A DNA stretch of 64,000 bases from Saccharicrinis sp963663905 (GCA_963663905.2 OY760657.1:1860001-1924000), one strand, 5' to 3'; counted from the first letter of the stretch, positions 36,475 through 45,506 are shown. The notes: generated from the sequence alone by a model not told the origin. Numbers and translations: made by a program.

Positions 36475-38604
36475 ATGAAAAAGATTATATATACGATTTT
36501 AACAACAGTTATAGTGTTTTTGATAACAAGTTGTGAGGATCAACTAGATACAAGTTCACCAAGTGTGATGGATCGGGAATCTGTTTTTTCAAGTGAAGAA
36601 TCAGCTCGTTCTGCTTTGTATTATGGATACGAAACTTTTCGATCTAATGTAGATATCCATTCAATCGGTTTATTTTGGAATCCTGTATGGGGATCTGATA
36701 TTGAAGATTCACAGGATGTATTTAACCAGGGAAGTGCTGGTTTAGTTCAAAAATGGTATTATCCAGGAGGAACTGAAAATTTTAATATTGATACAGGCCA
36801 TGGAACAGCTGCATTTACCAATCTTTATCAAACTATTGCAGTTGCTAATTCTTTAATTTCAAGTTTTGAGTCATTAGAAAATTTTGATGATATAATGAGT
36901 GGAGAGCCTAATAGTTTGTCTGATATTTATGGACAGGCTGTTGCTTTACGTGCAACTTGTTACTGGGAGTTATGTCGTTGGTATGGAGATGTTCCTCATG
37001 TACTAAAAGCAGGAGAGTCAGCTGACGGATTAGAATCTCGGTTTGCAATTTATGATTACCATACTAAAAAGTTAATGGAAGTAGAGTCTCATATGTATCG
37101 TGCAGGCGAGGGCTCAAATCGTGCAGATGTAATGAATCGTACTTATGTTCAGGGATTGATTGGACGTATTTGTTTATACAATGGAGGTTATGCTACCCGT
37201 CGTACAGATTTAGGTTCGGATTTTTATACAGATGGAAATGGTAATGTGCTTAGTTTTGAAGATTGGAGTGTAGAATATAATCAGGCAATTTATGGTAGAA
37301 GAAGTGATTGGCAAGATATTTATACAATAGCAAAAACATATCTTCAGGCCTGTGCTGATAATTCTGGATCTGTAGTTCTTCATGCATCAGATCCTAGAAG
37401 CATTGGAACAAATGGTGAAATTTATAATAATCCATACCAGTATGCATTCCAACAATTGCATTCAGGCGATAATTCAACTTTAGCAGATGAATCTGTTTAT
37501 GAAATACCTATGGAATATAATTATTACTCCAGTCGTCCGGCGTATATTGGTCGTCCTTCTTCAGGAGGTAATGGTCAGGCGCCAGCCATAGGTTGTGGAC
37601 AGGATAGAATACAAGCTCATTTTTATTATGGATGGTTTGATAATGATGATATGCGTCGCGATGCTTCAGTTTGTGTAACCGGATCTACAGGTGGGGGACA
37701 AGAGTTGATTCAGTCTTTCGACAGAAGTGCATGGGGAAGAGGATGTGGTCCTGGTACAAATAAATGGGATTGGAATCGTTTGCCATCGCCTAATACTCAG
37801 TCGTATACTACCACTGGAATCAATGTTTCGTATATGCGTATTGCTCATGTATATTTAATGCTAGCTGAAGTATACGCTGCTCTTGGTGATGATGGAAATG
37901 CAAAAACATGGCTTTCTTTGGTTCATAACAGAGCTTTTCCTGAAGGTGTAGATCCTAATTTTGAATTGTATATTTCTAATTGTGGTTCGGTTTATAATGC
38001 GGTAATTAAAGAAAGAGCGTTGGAATTTAGTGGAGAGGGTATGCGTCGATTTGATATTATCCGTACAGGAATTCTTCCTGAGGTCGCAGTACAAGATAGA
38101 AATATAATGAGAGCAATATTTGATGGAATTAGTACAAATGGCTATTATACATTTGATAATGGAAATCAAATTCCAGCTTATATCTGGACAAAAATGGTCG
38201 ATGCAAAGTCTCAATATGGGTATCGTTTAACAGCTCAAGCTCCTGAGGGAGGAGATGCAAACCCAGTACTTTTTCCAGGGTGGAGAGGTCAGCATAATAA
38301 TTGGGGAGGTATTGTGTCTGAGTATGCAAATGTAACCGAGACAAATGTAGCAATCAAAGGTTTGTTTAGATATATTGCACCAGGGAGTGAAGAGGCAATT
38401 GCTCTTGAAAATGATGGTTACGAACAAACGCCTTGGGCTATAGATATGCTTAATTATGAAGATTCATATGTCAATAAGCTTTTTGCAGGTTATACAGATG
38501 CAGATTATGCAGCTAAAAAACCACCAATTTATTTATTGCCTTTTACATATCAGGTAATGCTTAATTCAGGTATTACCAATGGGTATGGATTTAGACAGCA
38601 ATAA
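36475..38604 (+). CDS. SusD/RagB-type glycan-binding lipoprotein
   Basis: A 709-residue lipoprotein (signal MKKIIYTILTTVIVFLITSC, Cys at about residue 20, then EDQLDT). The TPR-like helical scaffold of SusD can be read in QAVALRATCYWELCRWYGDVPHV, RTYVQGLIGRICLYNGGY and YMRIAHVYLMLAEVYAALGDDGNA, and the C-terminal conserved part in ERALEFSGEGMRRFDIIRTG. It sits on the outer face of the outer membrane as the lid of the SusC transporter. It is longer than most SusDs (500-600), with insertions rich in Asn/Gly/Tyr around 330-430. The ligand is unknown; GH43 and esterase neighbours suggest an acetylated or arabinose/xylose-containing glycan. Confidence 0.96.
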   Translation: MKKIIYTILTTVIVFLITSCEDQLDTSSPSVMDRESVFSSEESARSALYYGYETFRSNVDIHSIGLFWNPVWGSDIEDSQDVFNQGSAGLVQKWYYPGGTENFNIDTGHGTAAFTNLYQTIAVANSLISSFESLENFDDIMSGEPNSLSDIYGQAVALRATCYWELCRWYGDVPHVLKAGESADGLESRFAIYDYHTKKLMEVESHMYRAGEGSNRADVMNRTYVQGLIGRICLYNGGYATRRTDLGSDFYTDGNGNVLSFEDWSVEYNQAIYGRRSDWQDIYTIAKTYLQACADNSGSVVLHASDPRSIGTNGEIYNNPYQYAFQQLHSGDNSTLADESVYEIPMEYNYYSSRPAYIGRPSSGGNGQAPAIGCGQDRIQAHFYYGWFDNDDMRRDASVCVTGSTGGGQELIQSFDRSAWGRGCGPGTNKWDWNRLPSPNTQSYTTTGINVSYMRIAHVYLMLAEVYAALGDDGNAKTWLSLVHNRAFPEGVDPNFELYISNCGSVYNAVIKERALEFSGEGMRRFDIIRTGILPEVAVQDRNIMRAIFDGISTNGYYTFDNGNQIPAYIWTKMVDAKSQYGYRLTAQAPEGGDANPVLFPGWRGQHNNWGGIVSEYANVTETNVAIKGLFRYIAPGSEEAIALENDGYEQTPWAIDMLNYEDSYVNKLFAGYTDADYAAKKPPIYLLPFTYQVMLNSGITNGYGFRQQ

Positions 38605-38668
38605 TGAGTTGTTTTTTTAAGTGAATTAAGTCTACCACTTATTTAATTATTATGTATTTAAATGATTG

Positions 38669-38698
38669 CAGGTTTGTTTTTTAACAAACCTGTATTTT
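38669..38698 (+). terminator. Intrinsic terminator after susD
   Basis: CAGGTTTGTT pairs with AACAAACCTG across TTTT and leads into TATTTT. It lies 64 bases after the susD stop and would separate the transporter transcript from the esterase gene or allow partial read-through. Confidence 0.75.
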
Positions 38699-38807
38699 AG
38701 TAAATATAAGATTATGAAACTGGCAAGGCCAGAGCAAATTATTGTACCTACATCATTCTGATTGAAATTTGTATTGGATATCAGGGTTTTGTTAATTCTT
38801 AGAGTAT

Positions 38808-39794
38808 ATGAATAGAATTTATTTAATTGTAGTTTTTATTGCATTTATTATTCCGGTTGGATTGAATGCACAATTTCTTAAAGGAACAAATATTCCTGCA
38901 GATACAACTTATAATCAACTGCGTGTTCATCGACAAATCAAGGGACATTATCCATATGCTATTCCTGCCAAGGATAATTTGCCTGAAGGTATATTATGCA
39001 AACGCGATCTTATTTACACAACATTAAAGGATACTCCTTATGGAGATAGGGATCTGCATTTAGATGTGTTTTATCCAGAGACAAAAGGTAAATATCCAAC
39101 TTTAATTTTAGTGCATGGAGGAGGATGGAGAGCTGGGGATAAATCTCTTCAAATTCCATTAGCACAAATGATTGCAAACATGGGTTTTGTAACCGTAACT
39201 GTTGAGTATCAATTATCACTGGAGGCTAAATATCCTGCTGCTGTTCATAATATAAAATCAGCCATAAGATGGATAAGAGCAAATGCAGACAAATATGGTA
39301 TTGATCCTGATAGAATTGCTATAACAGGCAGCTCAGCAGGTGGTCAGTTAGCTGCTTTAGTAGGAATGACAAATGGTGTTGAGAAGTTTGAAGGTGATAT
39401 GGGGAATAATGGTTTTTCAAGCGATATACAAGCTATAATAGATGTTGATGGCGTCATTAATTTTTTAGCTCCAAATTCATTAAATCTGGATCGTAAGCCT
39501 ATGTCTCCTGATATTGAATGGATAGGAGGATCGTATATTCAAAAACCTGAACTTTGGAAAGAAGCATCGCCTATTTATTGGGCCAACGAATCCAGTGTAC
39601 CAATTCTTTTTCTAAATAGTAATTTTCCAAGATTTCATGCAGGACAAGATGAACTAATTAGTATGTATCAGAACTGGGGAAAATATGCAGAAGTCCATAA
39701 ATTTAATGTTCAGGTGCATCCTTTCTGGTTGTTTCATCCGTGGATTGATGATGTAGCAAGATATATGGTTGCATTTATGAGATCGCAGATGTAG
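38808..39794 (+). CDS. Alpha/beta-hydrolase carbohydrate esterase (BD-FAE-like), exported
   Basis: A 328-residue enzyme with a signal peptide (ends LNAQ). It shows the alpha/beta-hydrolase elements: HGGGWRAGD oxyanion loop (about residue 103), nucleophile in TGSSAGGQLAAL (Ser of GSSAG, about 176), an acid near FPRFHAGQDELI and a His in FWLFHPWIDD. The family resembles BD-FAE/esterase-lipase enzymes which remove acetyl or feruloyl groups from plant or algal polysaccharides. It follows SusD and would thus take acyl groups off the imported glycan. The substrate is inferred from context. Confidence 0.88.
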   Translation: MNRIYLIVVFIAFIIPVGLNAQFLKGTNIPADTTYNQLRVHRQIKGHYPYAIPAKDNLPEGILCKRDLIYTTLKDTPYGDRDLHLDVFYPETKGKYPTLILVHGGGWRAGDKSLQIPLAQMIANMGFVTVTVEYQLSLEAKYPAAVHNIKSAIRWIRANADKYGIDPDRIAITGSSAGGQLAALVGMTNGVEKFEGDMGNNGFSSDIQAIIDVDGVINFLAPNSLNLDRKPMSPDIEWIGGSYIQKPELWKEASPIYWANESSVPILFLNSNFPRFHAGQDELISMYQNWGKYAEVHKFNVQVHPFWLFHPWIDDVARYMVAFMRSQM

Positions 39795-39839
39795 TAATAA
39801 TGTCATTATTCGGATTGAGTATACAAAAAGAATAGATAA

Positions 39840-39889
39840 TTGGGGCGATTCGGGAGTGCTATAGCTACTCAGCGAATCTATTGCCCCAA
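39840..39889. other. Long interrupted hairpin downstream of the esterase
   Basis: TTGGGGC and GATTCG pair with CGAATC and GCCCCAA, one arm having a bulged TATT, around an inner GAGT/ACTC. It is GC-rich against the surroundings and 46 bases after the stop of the esterase. No T-run follows, so it may be a structured RNA end, a repeat or a scar; the function is unknown. Confidence 0.5.
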
Positions 39890-40308
39890 GCTATAAATTT
39901 CATAGTTTCAGCATGAAAAGTTATTCATAATGACGATGCAATATTTATTTTAGTACTTTTTTTACTTAAGCACAATGCCTAAATATAATAATCTGATTTA
40001 TTATAATGAAATGTAGCTTTTAATACCAGTATATTAAAAATATGATTTTCAAGGGAGGTTTTGTAGAGAGTATCATTTCTTCATTCATGGAAAACATATT
40101 TTTTAGGGCACAATAAAATTGTTTTAATGTTTTAGGTACTGCTGTTTGCTAGAATTAAGTTTGTATTTGTGGATCTGGGCTATTGTTTGTAAGAAAAAAG
40201 TATTTTATATACTTACTAAGCAGTTTTTGAATATAATAACATCATGTTTTAATGTTTATTTTTATGCTTTTTGTTCGTTTATCGTAAATAATGATTAATC
40301 ATATACAA

Positions 40309-40350
40309 GTCTAACCTGCCAAGCTAAACTTGTAGCTTGGCAGGTTAGAC
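40309..40350. repeat. 17-bp perfect inverted repeat
   Basis: GTCTAACCTGCCAAGCT and its exact complement AGCTTGGCAGGTTAGAC are 8 bases apart. Neither strand has a T-run after it, so this is not a plain intrinsic terminator. It lies 77 bases before the truncated OsmC fragment. The 718-base gap 39795-40512 otherwise holds no gene except that fragment. Confidence 0.75.
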
Positions 40351-40426
40351 AGTATTAAAAGGAAAAAGTTTTTAACTGACAACTATTTATACCCTAATAT
40401 AAAACAACTAAGAATATATAATTTTA

Positions 40427-40543
40427 ATGAAGAAATACAATTATGAAATCGAAGTAGAATGGACAGGAAATGAAAGTGATGGAACATTAAGGTATAACTC
40501 ATACAGCAAAAATCATAAAATCAATAATAGTAATCCCCAATAA
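40427..40543 (+). pseudogene. Truncated OsmC/Ohr family N-terminus
   Basis: An ATG frame of 38 codons reads MKKYNYEIEVEWTGNESDGT and continues LRYNSYSKNHKI before ending at a TAA. The opening (Y-x-x-x-V-x-W-T-G-N-x-x-x-G-T, then Y-x-x-Y-S-(R/K)-x-H) is the N-terminus of OsmC-family peroxide-reducing proteins, which are about 130-150 residues long. Only about 32 residues match; the frame then runs into the 3' end of the minus-strand amidohydrolase gene, which it overlaps by 31 bases. The rest of the gene, including its two catalytic Cys, is absent, so this is a deletion scar. Confidence 0.7.
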
Positions 40544-42261
40544 TCTAATAATACGATTAAGGTTGTTGATGCAGTAATAACTAATATAGTATGCCATTTT
40601 CTAAATGGTGATAAATTATTCTTTACCCATAAAATAGAAAACAGGATAGATAGTAATATCAGAAGTATTAAAATAATAAACGGTAAGAGAATTTCAATTT
40701 TGGATACTAAGTCAATAAACAATGTTGAGATACCACCTTGGAACATATATTCGGGCAGTGTAAGTAATAAAAGCAGAAGAATTAAACTTATAGAATTGAT
40801 TAAAATAATCAGAGTTCGTATACGATACTTTTTGATGTTATAGTCAGTAGTTTTTATAAGATCTAATTTGGCCTTATTAAAAAAGAATAAAACAGGTCGT
40901 ATAATAAAAGTGCTTAAAAAAGATAAAAACATAAATAGTACTAATAATTTTATGAAATAGCTATTGCGAATAGTTGACCTCTGCATACCGGAAGCATATT
41001 TTATAGCAACTTCATTCAGCATTGAGTTTAGCTCTGCTTTAGGATGCCAAGATCCCTTTGTCATTACTCCGGATATCGATTTCGTGTTATTGATATCTTC
41101 AAGAGGATTATGCTTCAGTAATAAAAAATCGGCATCCTTTCCCTTTTCAACAGTTCCGAATCTTGACTCTTGTCTAATCATCTTTGCACACTTTTGGGTT
41201 GCAGACAAAAGAATTTGATACGGTGCTATACCTGCATCTTGCCAAAGTGACAATTCATCGTGAAGACTAAAGCCTGCAATGGTATAGGGATTACTTACAT
41301 CTGTTCCAGTTACAATGTTCGCATTATTATCAGCTAAAGTTTTAAGCAATTTGGTTTTCTGTGTAAAATGTGCATTCCAGGATTTACCGCTTTTCCACCA
41401 TGCAACCTGAACCGGAGAAACATATTTAATTTCGTTAGGAGGATTATTGTTTAAGGAATCATTACCGCCTAAATTTTTTAATACTACTAAGGTAGGGCAG
41501 TTCCAAACACCACTTTTAAGTGTTTGTTCTAAAACTTTCTCGTCATCATAATACTTTTCATATCCAACCAGGTGTTCTATTGAGCTTTGTCCTGACAATA
41601 ATGCATGTTTAAGATCAACAGCATGAGGAACATGTCCCACAACCGGTATGTTAAGCTCTTTGGCTACCCTAATAATTTCATCAAATACTTCTTTTGTTAG
41701 TTTATCATATATTTTAATCGCATCATAACCATCCTCTTTAAATTTAGATAAGGCATCAAACACTTGGTTTTTGTCACCTATTTCAAATGAACCGGGCCAT
41801 ATTGGGTTTTCTCCATCAATAATGGGACAGGTAGTATATAACTCGGGACCAATTAAACTCTTTTCTTTTATTTTTTTTCGAAGTTTCAAATGTCCGGGTG
41901 CTCCAAACATATTTCGTATAAATGTTACTCCGTTAGCAACATACAATAGCCTGTCATCTTCATTGTTAAAATGAACATGCATGTCGCATAATCCAGGAAT
42001 AAGATATTGCTCTTTACCTTCAACTATGTTGGAATTTTCAGGAACAGTCATTTTATCATAAATCCCAATATCAGCAATTTTTCCATCCTTTACTAATACG
42101 GAATGTTTATATAAAATTGAATCATTAACCATGGATATGACATTCACATCCTTAAAAACAGTAGTTTGATTTTCAGCTGATTTGTTACAGGATGAAAAAA
42201 GAAGTATTAATGCCAAACATGTTAGTTTGACAGCTTTTAGTATTCTATTTTCGATGTTCAT
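40513..42261 (-). CDS. Amidohydrolase-family lipoprotein with a membrane C-terminus
   Basis: A 582-residue protein with a lipoprotein-like signal (LTCLALILLFSSC, Cys about residue 25). Residues about 40-430 are an amidohydrolase (imidazolonepropionase/prolidase-like) barrel: GLCDMHVHF (metal HxH), GHVPHAVDLKHALLSGQSSIEHL (His ligands), IVTGTDVSNPY (Asp) and FGTVEKGKDADFLLL. Residues about 445-582 add about four to five membrane segments, ending DYWGLLLLIL. The natural look of the end suggests that it is not truncated, although it abuts a truncated OsmC gene. Substrate unknown; members hydrolyse N-acyl amino acids, dipeptides or heterocycles. A lipidated enzyme with a membrane tail is unusual. 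Confidence 0.85.
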   Translation of the reverse strand: MNIENRILKAVKLTCLALILLFSSCNKSAENQTTVFKDVNVISMVNDSILYKHSVLVKDGKIADIGIYDKMTVPENSNIVEGKEQYLIPGLCDMHVHFNNEDDRLLYVANGVTFIRNMFGAPGHLKLRKKIKEKSLIGPELYTTCPIIDGENPIWPGSFEIGDKNQVFDALSKFKEDGYDAIKIYDKLTKEVFDEIIRVAKELNIPVVGHVPHAVDLKHALLSGQSSIEHLVGYEKYYDDEKVLEQTLKSGVWNCPTLVVLKNLGGNDSLNNNPPNEIKYVSPVQVAWWKSGKSWNAHFTQKTKLLKTLADNNANIVTGTDVSNPYTIAGFSLHDELSLWQDAGIAPYQILLSATQKCAKMIRQESRFGTVEKGKDADFLLLKHNPLEDINNTKSISGVMTKGSWHPKAELNSMLNEVAIKYASGMQRSTIRNSYFIKLLVLFMFLSFLSTFIIRPVLFFFNKAKLDLIKTTDYNIKKYRIRTLIILINSISLILLLLLLTLPEYMFQGGISTLFIDLVSKIEILLPFIILILLILLSILFSILWVKNNLSPFRKWHTILVITASTTLIVLLDYWGLLLLIL

Positions 42262-42551
42262 TGTAGATTATTTTATTATTATTTGGTAAACTCACTTAAC
42301 TCTTAAATGGAAATCAGATCTTATTGTGTTAGGACGATCTATATATAACCATTCATAAAAAAAAGTTAGTCCGACTTTTATATCTCACCTATAATTAAAG
42401 GCTTGTACCAATTGATAGGTAGACTATAATTTGTAGATTTTAAGTGTATTTTAAATAGGTCTAGCTCCTTCGCTAAAGCTTTGGTGGCACGCGGAATGTT
42501 TATTATCTAAAATCTAATGATTTATTATTAAAATCAATCAAGTGTTAAAAA

Positions 42552-42741
42552 TAAACACAAAGACACTGAGATACAGAGTTTTTTATTTTTTAATGAAATT
42601 CATAAATCAGCAAGGATTTACACTGTGAACTATTTGTAATTCAATAATATATACTGTTTTTACAATTTCTCTTATTCAAAATTGTTCAATTTATATGAGT
42701 AAAATATAAATTGCACTCTGTGACTTTGCGCCTCTGTGTTA
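42552..42741. repeat. Putative repeat element with imperfect inverted ends
   Basis: The left end carries AACACAAAGACACTGAG and ACAGAGT (42553-42579) and the right end ACTCTGTGACTTTGCGCCTC then TGTGTT (42715-42740); the two are partly complementary. Runs of this type (AACACAAAG..ACAGAG) are reminiscent of repeats found in many Bacteroidota genomes, but I cite this from memory only. It sits in the 706-base gap 42262-42967. At about 42460-42495 a further higher-GC patch (CTCCTTCGCTAAAGCTTTGG) looks like a repetitive palindrome of the same sort. No gene is visible in the gap. Confidence 0.45.
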
Positions 42742-42967
42742 TTTTTTTTTTCAATTATTGATTCGCATAGATATGTAATATTTTGTAATAAAATAGTTTG
42801 AATTCAAACAAAAGTCTGATTATAACGACTTTGTCGACAGTATAGTAAAATCACACTCTGCTAGAAAACGATAAAATTAGAAGACCTAACCAATTCTTTC
42901 TGGTTTGTTCATGTTATGGAAGTTCAAGAGAAGAATTAAAGGAAAAGGACTTATTACAGCCAAAAAT

Positions 42968-43375
42968 CTACTCCTGCTGAGCTGTAACATCTGTTTGCGA
43001 TGGATATCCTTTTAAATTACGGAGTACAAACCAGGTAATGGCTGATATTATTAGAAATGTGATACCAAAAAGCGGGGCAATAAAAGTTACTTTTAAACCA
43101 CCAGCCAGCATGCCTGGTTTAATACTGACATCACTCATACTTTGGATAACGTCAAAAGCTGTAACAAGACCAATCATTTGCCCGGTTATCCCAAACAGAA
43201 ACGATAAACTGCCAAAAAATAAAATACTATCGTTGGTTCTTTTAAGTTTTAGAGGCTTTTTATTACCCTGGTATTCTATTATAAAACGAATTGCCTGTAC
43301 AATTGCAAGTATCCACATAGAATATACAAGAGACATAAAAAATACTCCACCTTCAAAAAATAATCTAATTATCAT
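42968..43375 (-). CDS. MotA/TolQ/ExbB-like membrane protein, orphan
   Basis: A 135-residue protein with three membrane segments. FFGSLSFLFGITGQMIGLVTAFDVIQ and then LKVTFIAPLFGITFLIISAITWFVL follow the pattern of the two helices in TolQ/ExbB channels (GTVxGMxxAF, then ALxxTAxGL). The cytoplasmic loop is short (about 30 residues), so it is close to the shortest members of the family, and no ExbD/TolR partner is encoded next to it. The family couples proton flow to work in the periplasm or outer membrane. A true transport role without a partner is open. Confidence 0.75.
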   Translation of the reverse strand: MIIRLFFEGGVFFMSLVYSMWILAIVQAIRFIIEYQGNKKPLKLKRTNDSILFFGSLSFLFGITGQMIGLVTAFDVIQSMSDVSIKPGMLAGGLKVTFIAPLFGITFLIISAITWFVLRNLKGYPSQTDVTAQQE

Positions 43376-43548
43376 GATTTATAAATTTAAATGAATAATA
43401 GAACAATTGTAAATATTCATGATAACCTTTGAAAATATATTATGGAAACAACACAAATGGCATCCTCAACAACAAATTTAAAACAATAATTAGCTTTTGT
43501 GTTATTCAGGGTGCATTATATGTTGTTGACATAAAATAAGCGCATCTA

Positions 43549-43580
43549 TTGATACTGAAGCGATTTTACTTTTATATTTG
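43549..43580 (+). promoter_or_regulatory. Promoter of the histidine kinase gene
   Basis: TTG at 43549-43551 and TATATTTG at 43573-43580 are separated by 21 bases. The -7 box ends only 6 bases before the ATG at 43587, so the mRNA would begin at or next to that start codon. Confidence 0.5.
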
Positions 43581-43586
43581 TTAGCT

Positions 43587-44690
43587 ATGACCATCAACAA
43601 AAACATAAAATCCATAGGTCGCCAAATGCTTGCAGACGGTGTTGCTATTTTAAACGCTTTTCCGTTTTGGGAAATTATTTATTGGATCATAGCATCCTTA
43701 TTTATGTTTTTTGTTTTTAGTAACAGGCATTATGATATTCAGATACGTACTAATGTATCCATATTGCTATTACTGATTAGTTTTGCAAGCGCAAGAATTA
43801 TCAATAAGGTCTTAATCCCAAAGTTCTTATTTAAAGGTAAAAGAGGGGTGTTTATATACTCTATTTTTTTCTTAATTATTATATCCTCATGGCTCATTAG
43901 TATAGCACTCTTTTTAATTACTTTTTATAGTAACATTGCTTTTGAAAATACCATTTTACCATCCAGAGAAGATGTTATCATTCTTCTGACCGGCACCTAT
44001 ATCATTGCATTACTGTCTTCTGTTTTTTATTTCACGAAAGAATCCTATCAGTCGAAAGAAGAAAAATTAATTATAGAGAAGGAAAAGAATAAACTGGAAT
44101 TAAAATTCAAAGAAGTACAATTACAGTTGCTTAAAGAGCAAATTCATCCGCATTTTATCTTTAACATGATGAATAACCTTTATGCTTTGGTAAATGTAAG
44201 TGCTGCTCTTTCCAGAGAAGTTATTGTACGTTTATCTGATTTGCTGGAGTATATGCTTTATGAGTGCAATACAGAGAATGTAGATTTAAGCAAAGAAATA
44301 GAGTTCATCAAAAATTATATAGAACTTGAAAAAATAAGGCACGATGATAGTTTTAATGTTAAAACGGATTTTCCCAAGAATGTATCAGGGATAAAAATTG
44401 CCCCTTTAGTTCTTTTCCCTTTTGTTGAAAACGCCTTCAAGCACGGATTAAAGCAAACCAACAACGATTTTATTACAATGCAACTTAGCGTTAGCTCACC
44501 AAAAATAGAATTCAATGTAAAGAACTATAAACACGATGTTGCAGTAGCAGGGTATAAGACCAGAAAGAGTAAAGGTTTAGGCCTTAAAAATGTACGTGAA
44601 AGACTTGAGTTATTGTACCAGAATAGATATGATTTGCAAATATCATCAGAGAATAACATCTTTAACGTTAATCTAATAATTATACGCTAA
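43587..44690 (+). CDS. LytS/YehU-type sensor histidine kinase
   Basis: The likely start is ATG at 43587 (367 residues) or the next ATG at 43626, as the first is at the predicted transcription start; the TTG at 43578 lies inside the -7 box. Four membrane segments fill about 20-150. The kinase core shows the His_kinase motif QIHPHFIFNMMNNLYALV (phospho-His, about residue 190), the N-box PLVLFPFVENAFKHGL and the G-box KGLGLKNVRERLELLY. The last base of its stop codon is the first of the next gene's ATG, so the two are translationally coupled. No extracellular sensor domain is present; membrane change itself may be the signal. Confidence 0.95.
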   Translation: MTINKNIKSIGRQMLADGVAILNAFPFWEIIYWIIASLFMFFVFSNRHYDIQIRTNVSILLLLISFASARIINKVLIPKFLFKGKRGVFIYSIFFLIIISSWLISIALFLITFYSNIAFENTILPSREDVIILLTGTYIIALLSSVFYFTKESYQSKEEKLIIEKEKNKLELKFKEVQLQLLKEQIHPHFIFNMMNNLYALVNVSAALSREVIVRLSDLLEYMLYECNTENVDLSKEIEFIKNYIELEKIRHDDSFNVKTDFPKNVSGIKIAPLVLFPFVENAFKHGLKQTNNDFITMQLSVSSPKIEFNVKNYKHDVAVAGYKTRKSKGLGLKNVRERLELLYQNRYDLQISSENNIFNVNLIIIR

Positions 44691-45391
44691 TGCCCGGTAA
44701 AAAAAAATATACCTGTCTGATTATTGATGATGAACCTTTGGCCATAAAAGTGATACAAGAACATCTTGATAATTTTAGTGAACAGTTTGAGTGCCTTGGT
44801 AAGTACACAAAACCTATTGAGGCCATGCCACTGCTAAATAAAGGAGGTATCGACCTGTTATTTTTAGATATTAATATGCCATCCATTTCGGGCATTGAAT
44901 TCTTAAAGGCGCTACCTAATCAACCTTATGTAATCTTCACAACTGCTTACAGGGAATTTGCAGTTGATGCGTTTGACCTTAATGCGCTAGATTATCTTGT
45001 TAAACCTATTTCAACCGGAAGATTTTTAAAGAGCATTTATAAATTCCTTTCATTGGAACAAACTAATCATACTAAACCAAAAGAAATAATACATATTAAG
45101 GCAGATAAAAAGCATTATAATATTCCTGCGGAAACGATACTATATATTGAAGGCTTGGATAATTACATTAAAATTAAAACATCAACAAATAGCATCATCT
45201 GCTACGAATCATTATCAAGTATGGAAAAGGAATTACCAGAAGATACATTTATTCGTATTCACCGTTCTTTCATTATTAATATCACCCATATCGATCACTA
45301 CACATCATCATACATTAAAATAGATGGCCGACAGTTTACTATTGGCAGAAATTATAAAGAAAAAACATTAAACTATCTTGAAAGACAATAA
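44690..45391 (+). CDS. LytTR-family response regulator
   Basis: A 233-residue regulator. The receiver domain (about 5-125) has the acidic pair IIDDEP, the phospho-Asp in LLFLDINMPSISG and the Lys in LVKPIS. The C-terminal LytTR DNA-binding domain (about 138-233) shows IHIKADKKHYNIPAETILYI, GLDNYIKI and FIRIHRSFIIN. It is the cognate partner of the kinase just upstream. Its DNA targets are not visible; LytTR sites are paired short repeats, and the next gene, 115 bases on, is a candidate target. Confidence 0.95.
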   Translation: MPGKKKYTCLIIDDEPLAIKVIQEHLDNFSEQFECLGKYTKPIEAMPLLNKGGIDLLFLDINMPSISGIEFLKALPNQPYVIFTTAYREFAVDAFDLNALDYLVKPISTGRFLKSIYKFLSLEQTNHTKPKEIIHIKADKKHYNIPAETILYIEGLDNYIKIKTSTNSIICYESLSSMEKELPEDTFIRIHRSFIINITHIDHYTSSYIKIDGRQFTIGRNYKEKTLNYLERQ

Positions 45392-45506
45392 GATGTATAT
45401 GGATTACTCTGATAAATACAATCTGTGCGAAAATCAATTTCAGTTTTGATGTCAATCTAAAATGTAATAAGATTAATTACAAAAGATATTTAAACTTTAA
45501 AAACAT

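Noticed and set aside
38027..38427. Several minus-strand frames inside the SusD gene and others inside long genes
   Set aside because: They are shadows of the strongly conserved plus-strand genes and have no independent support.
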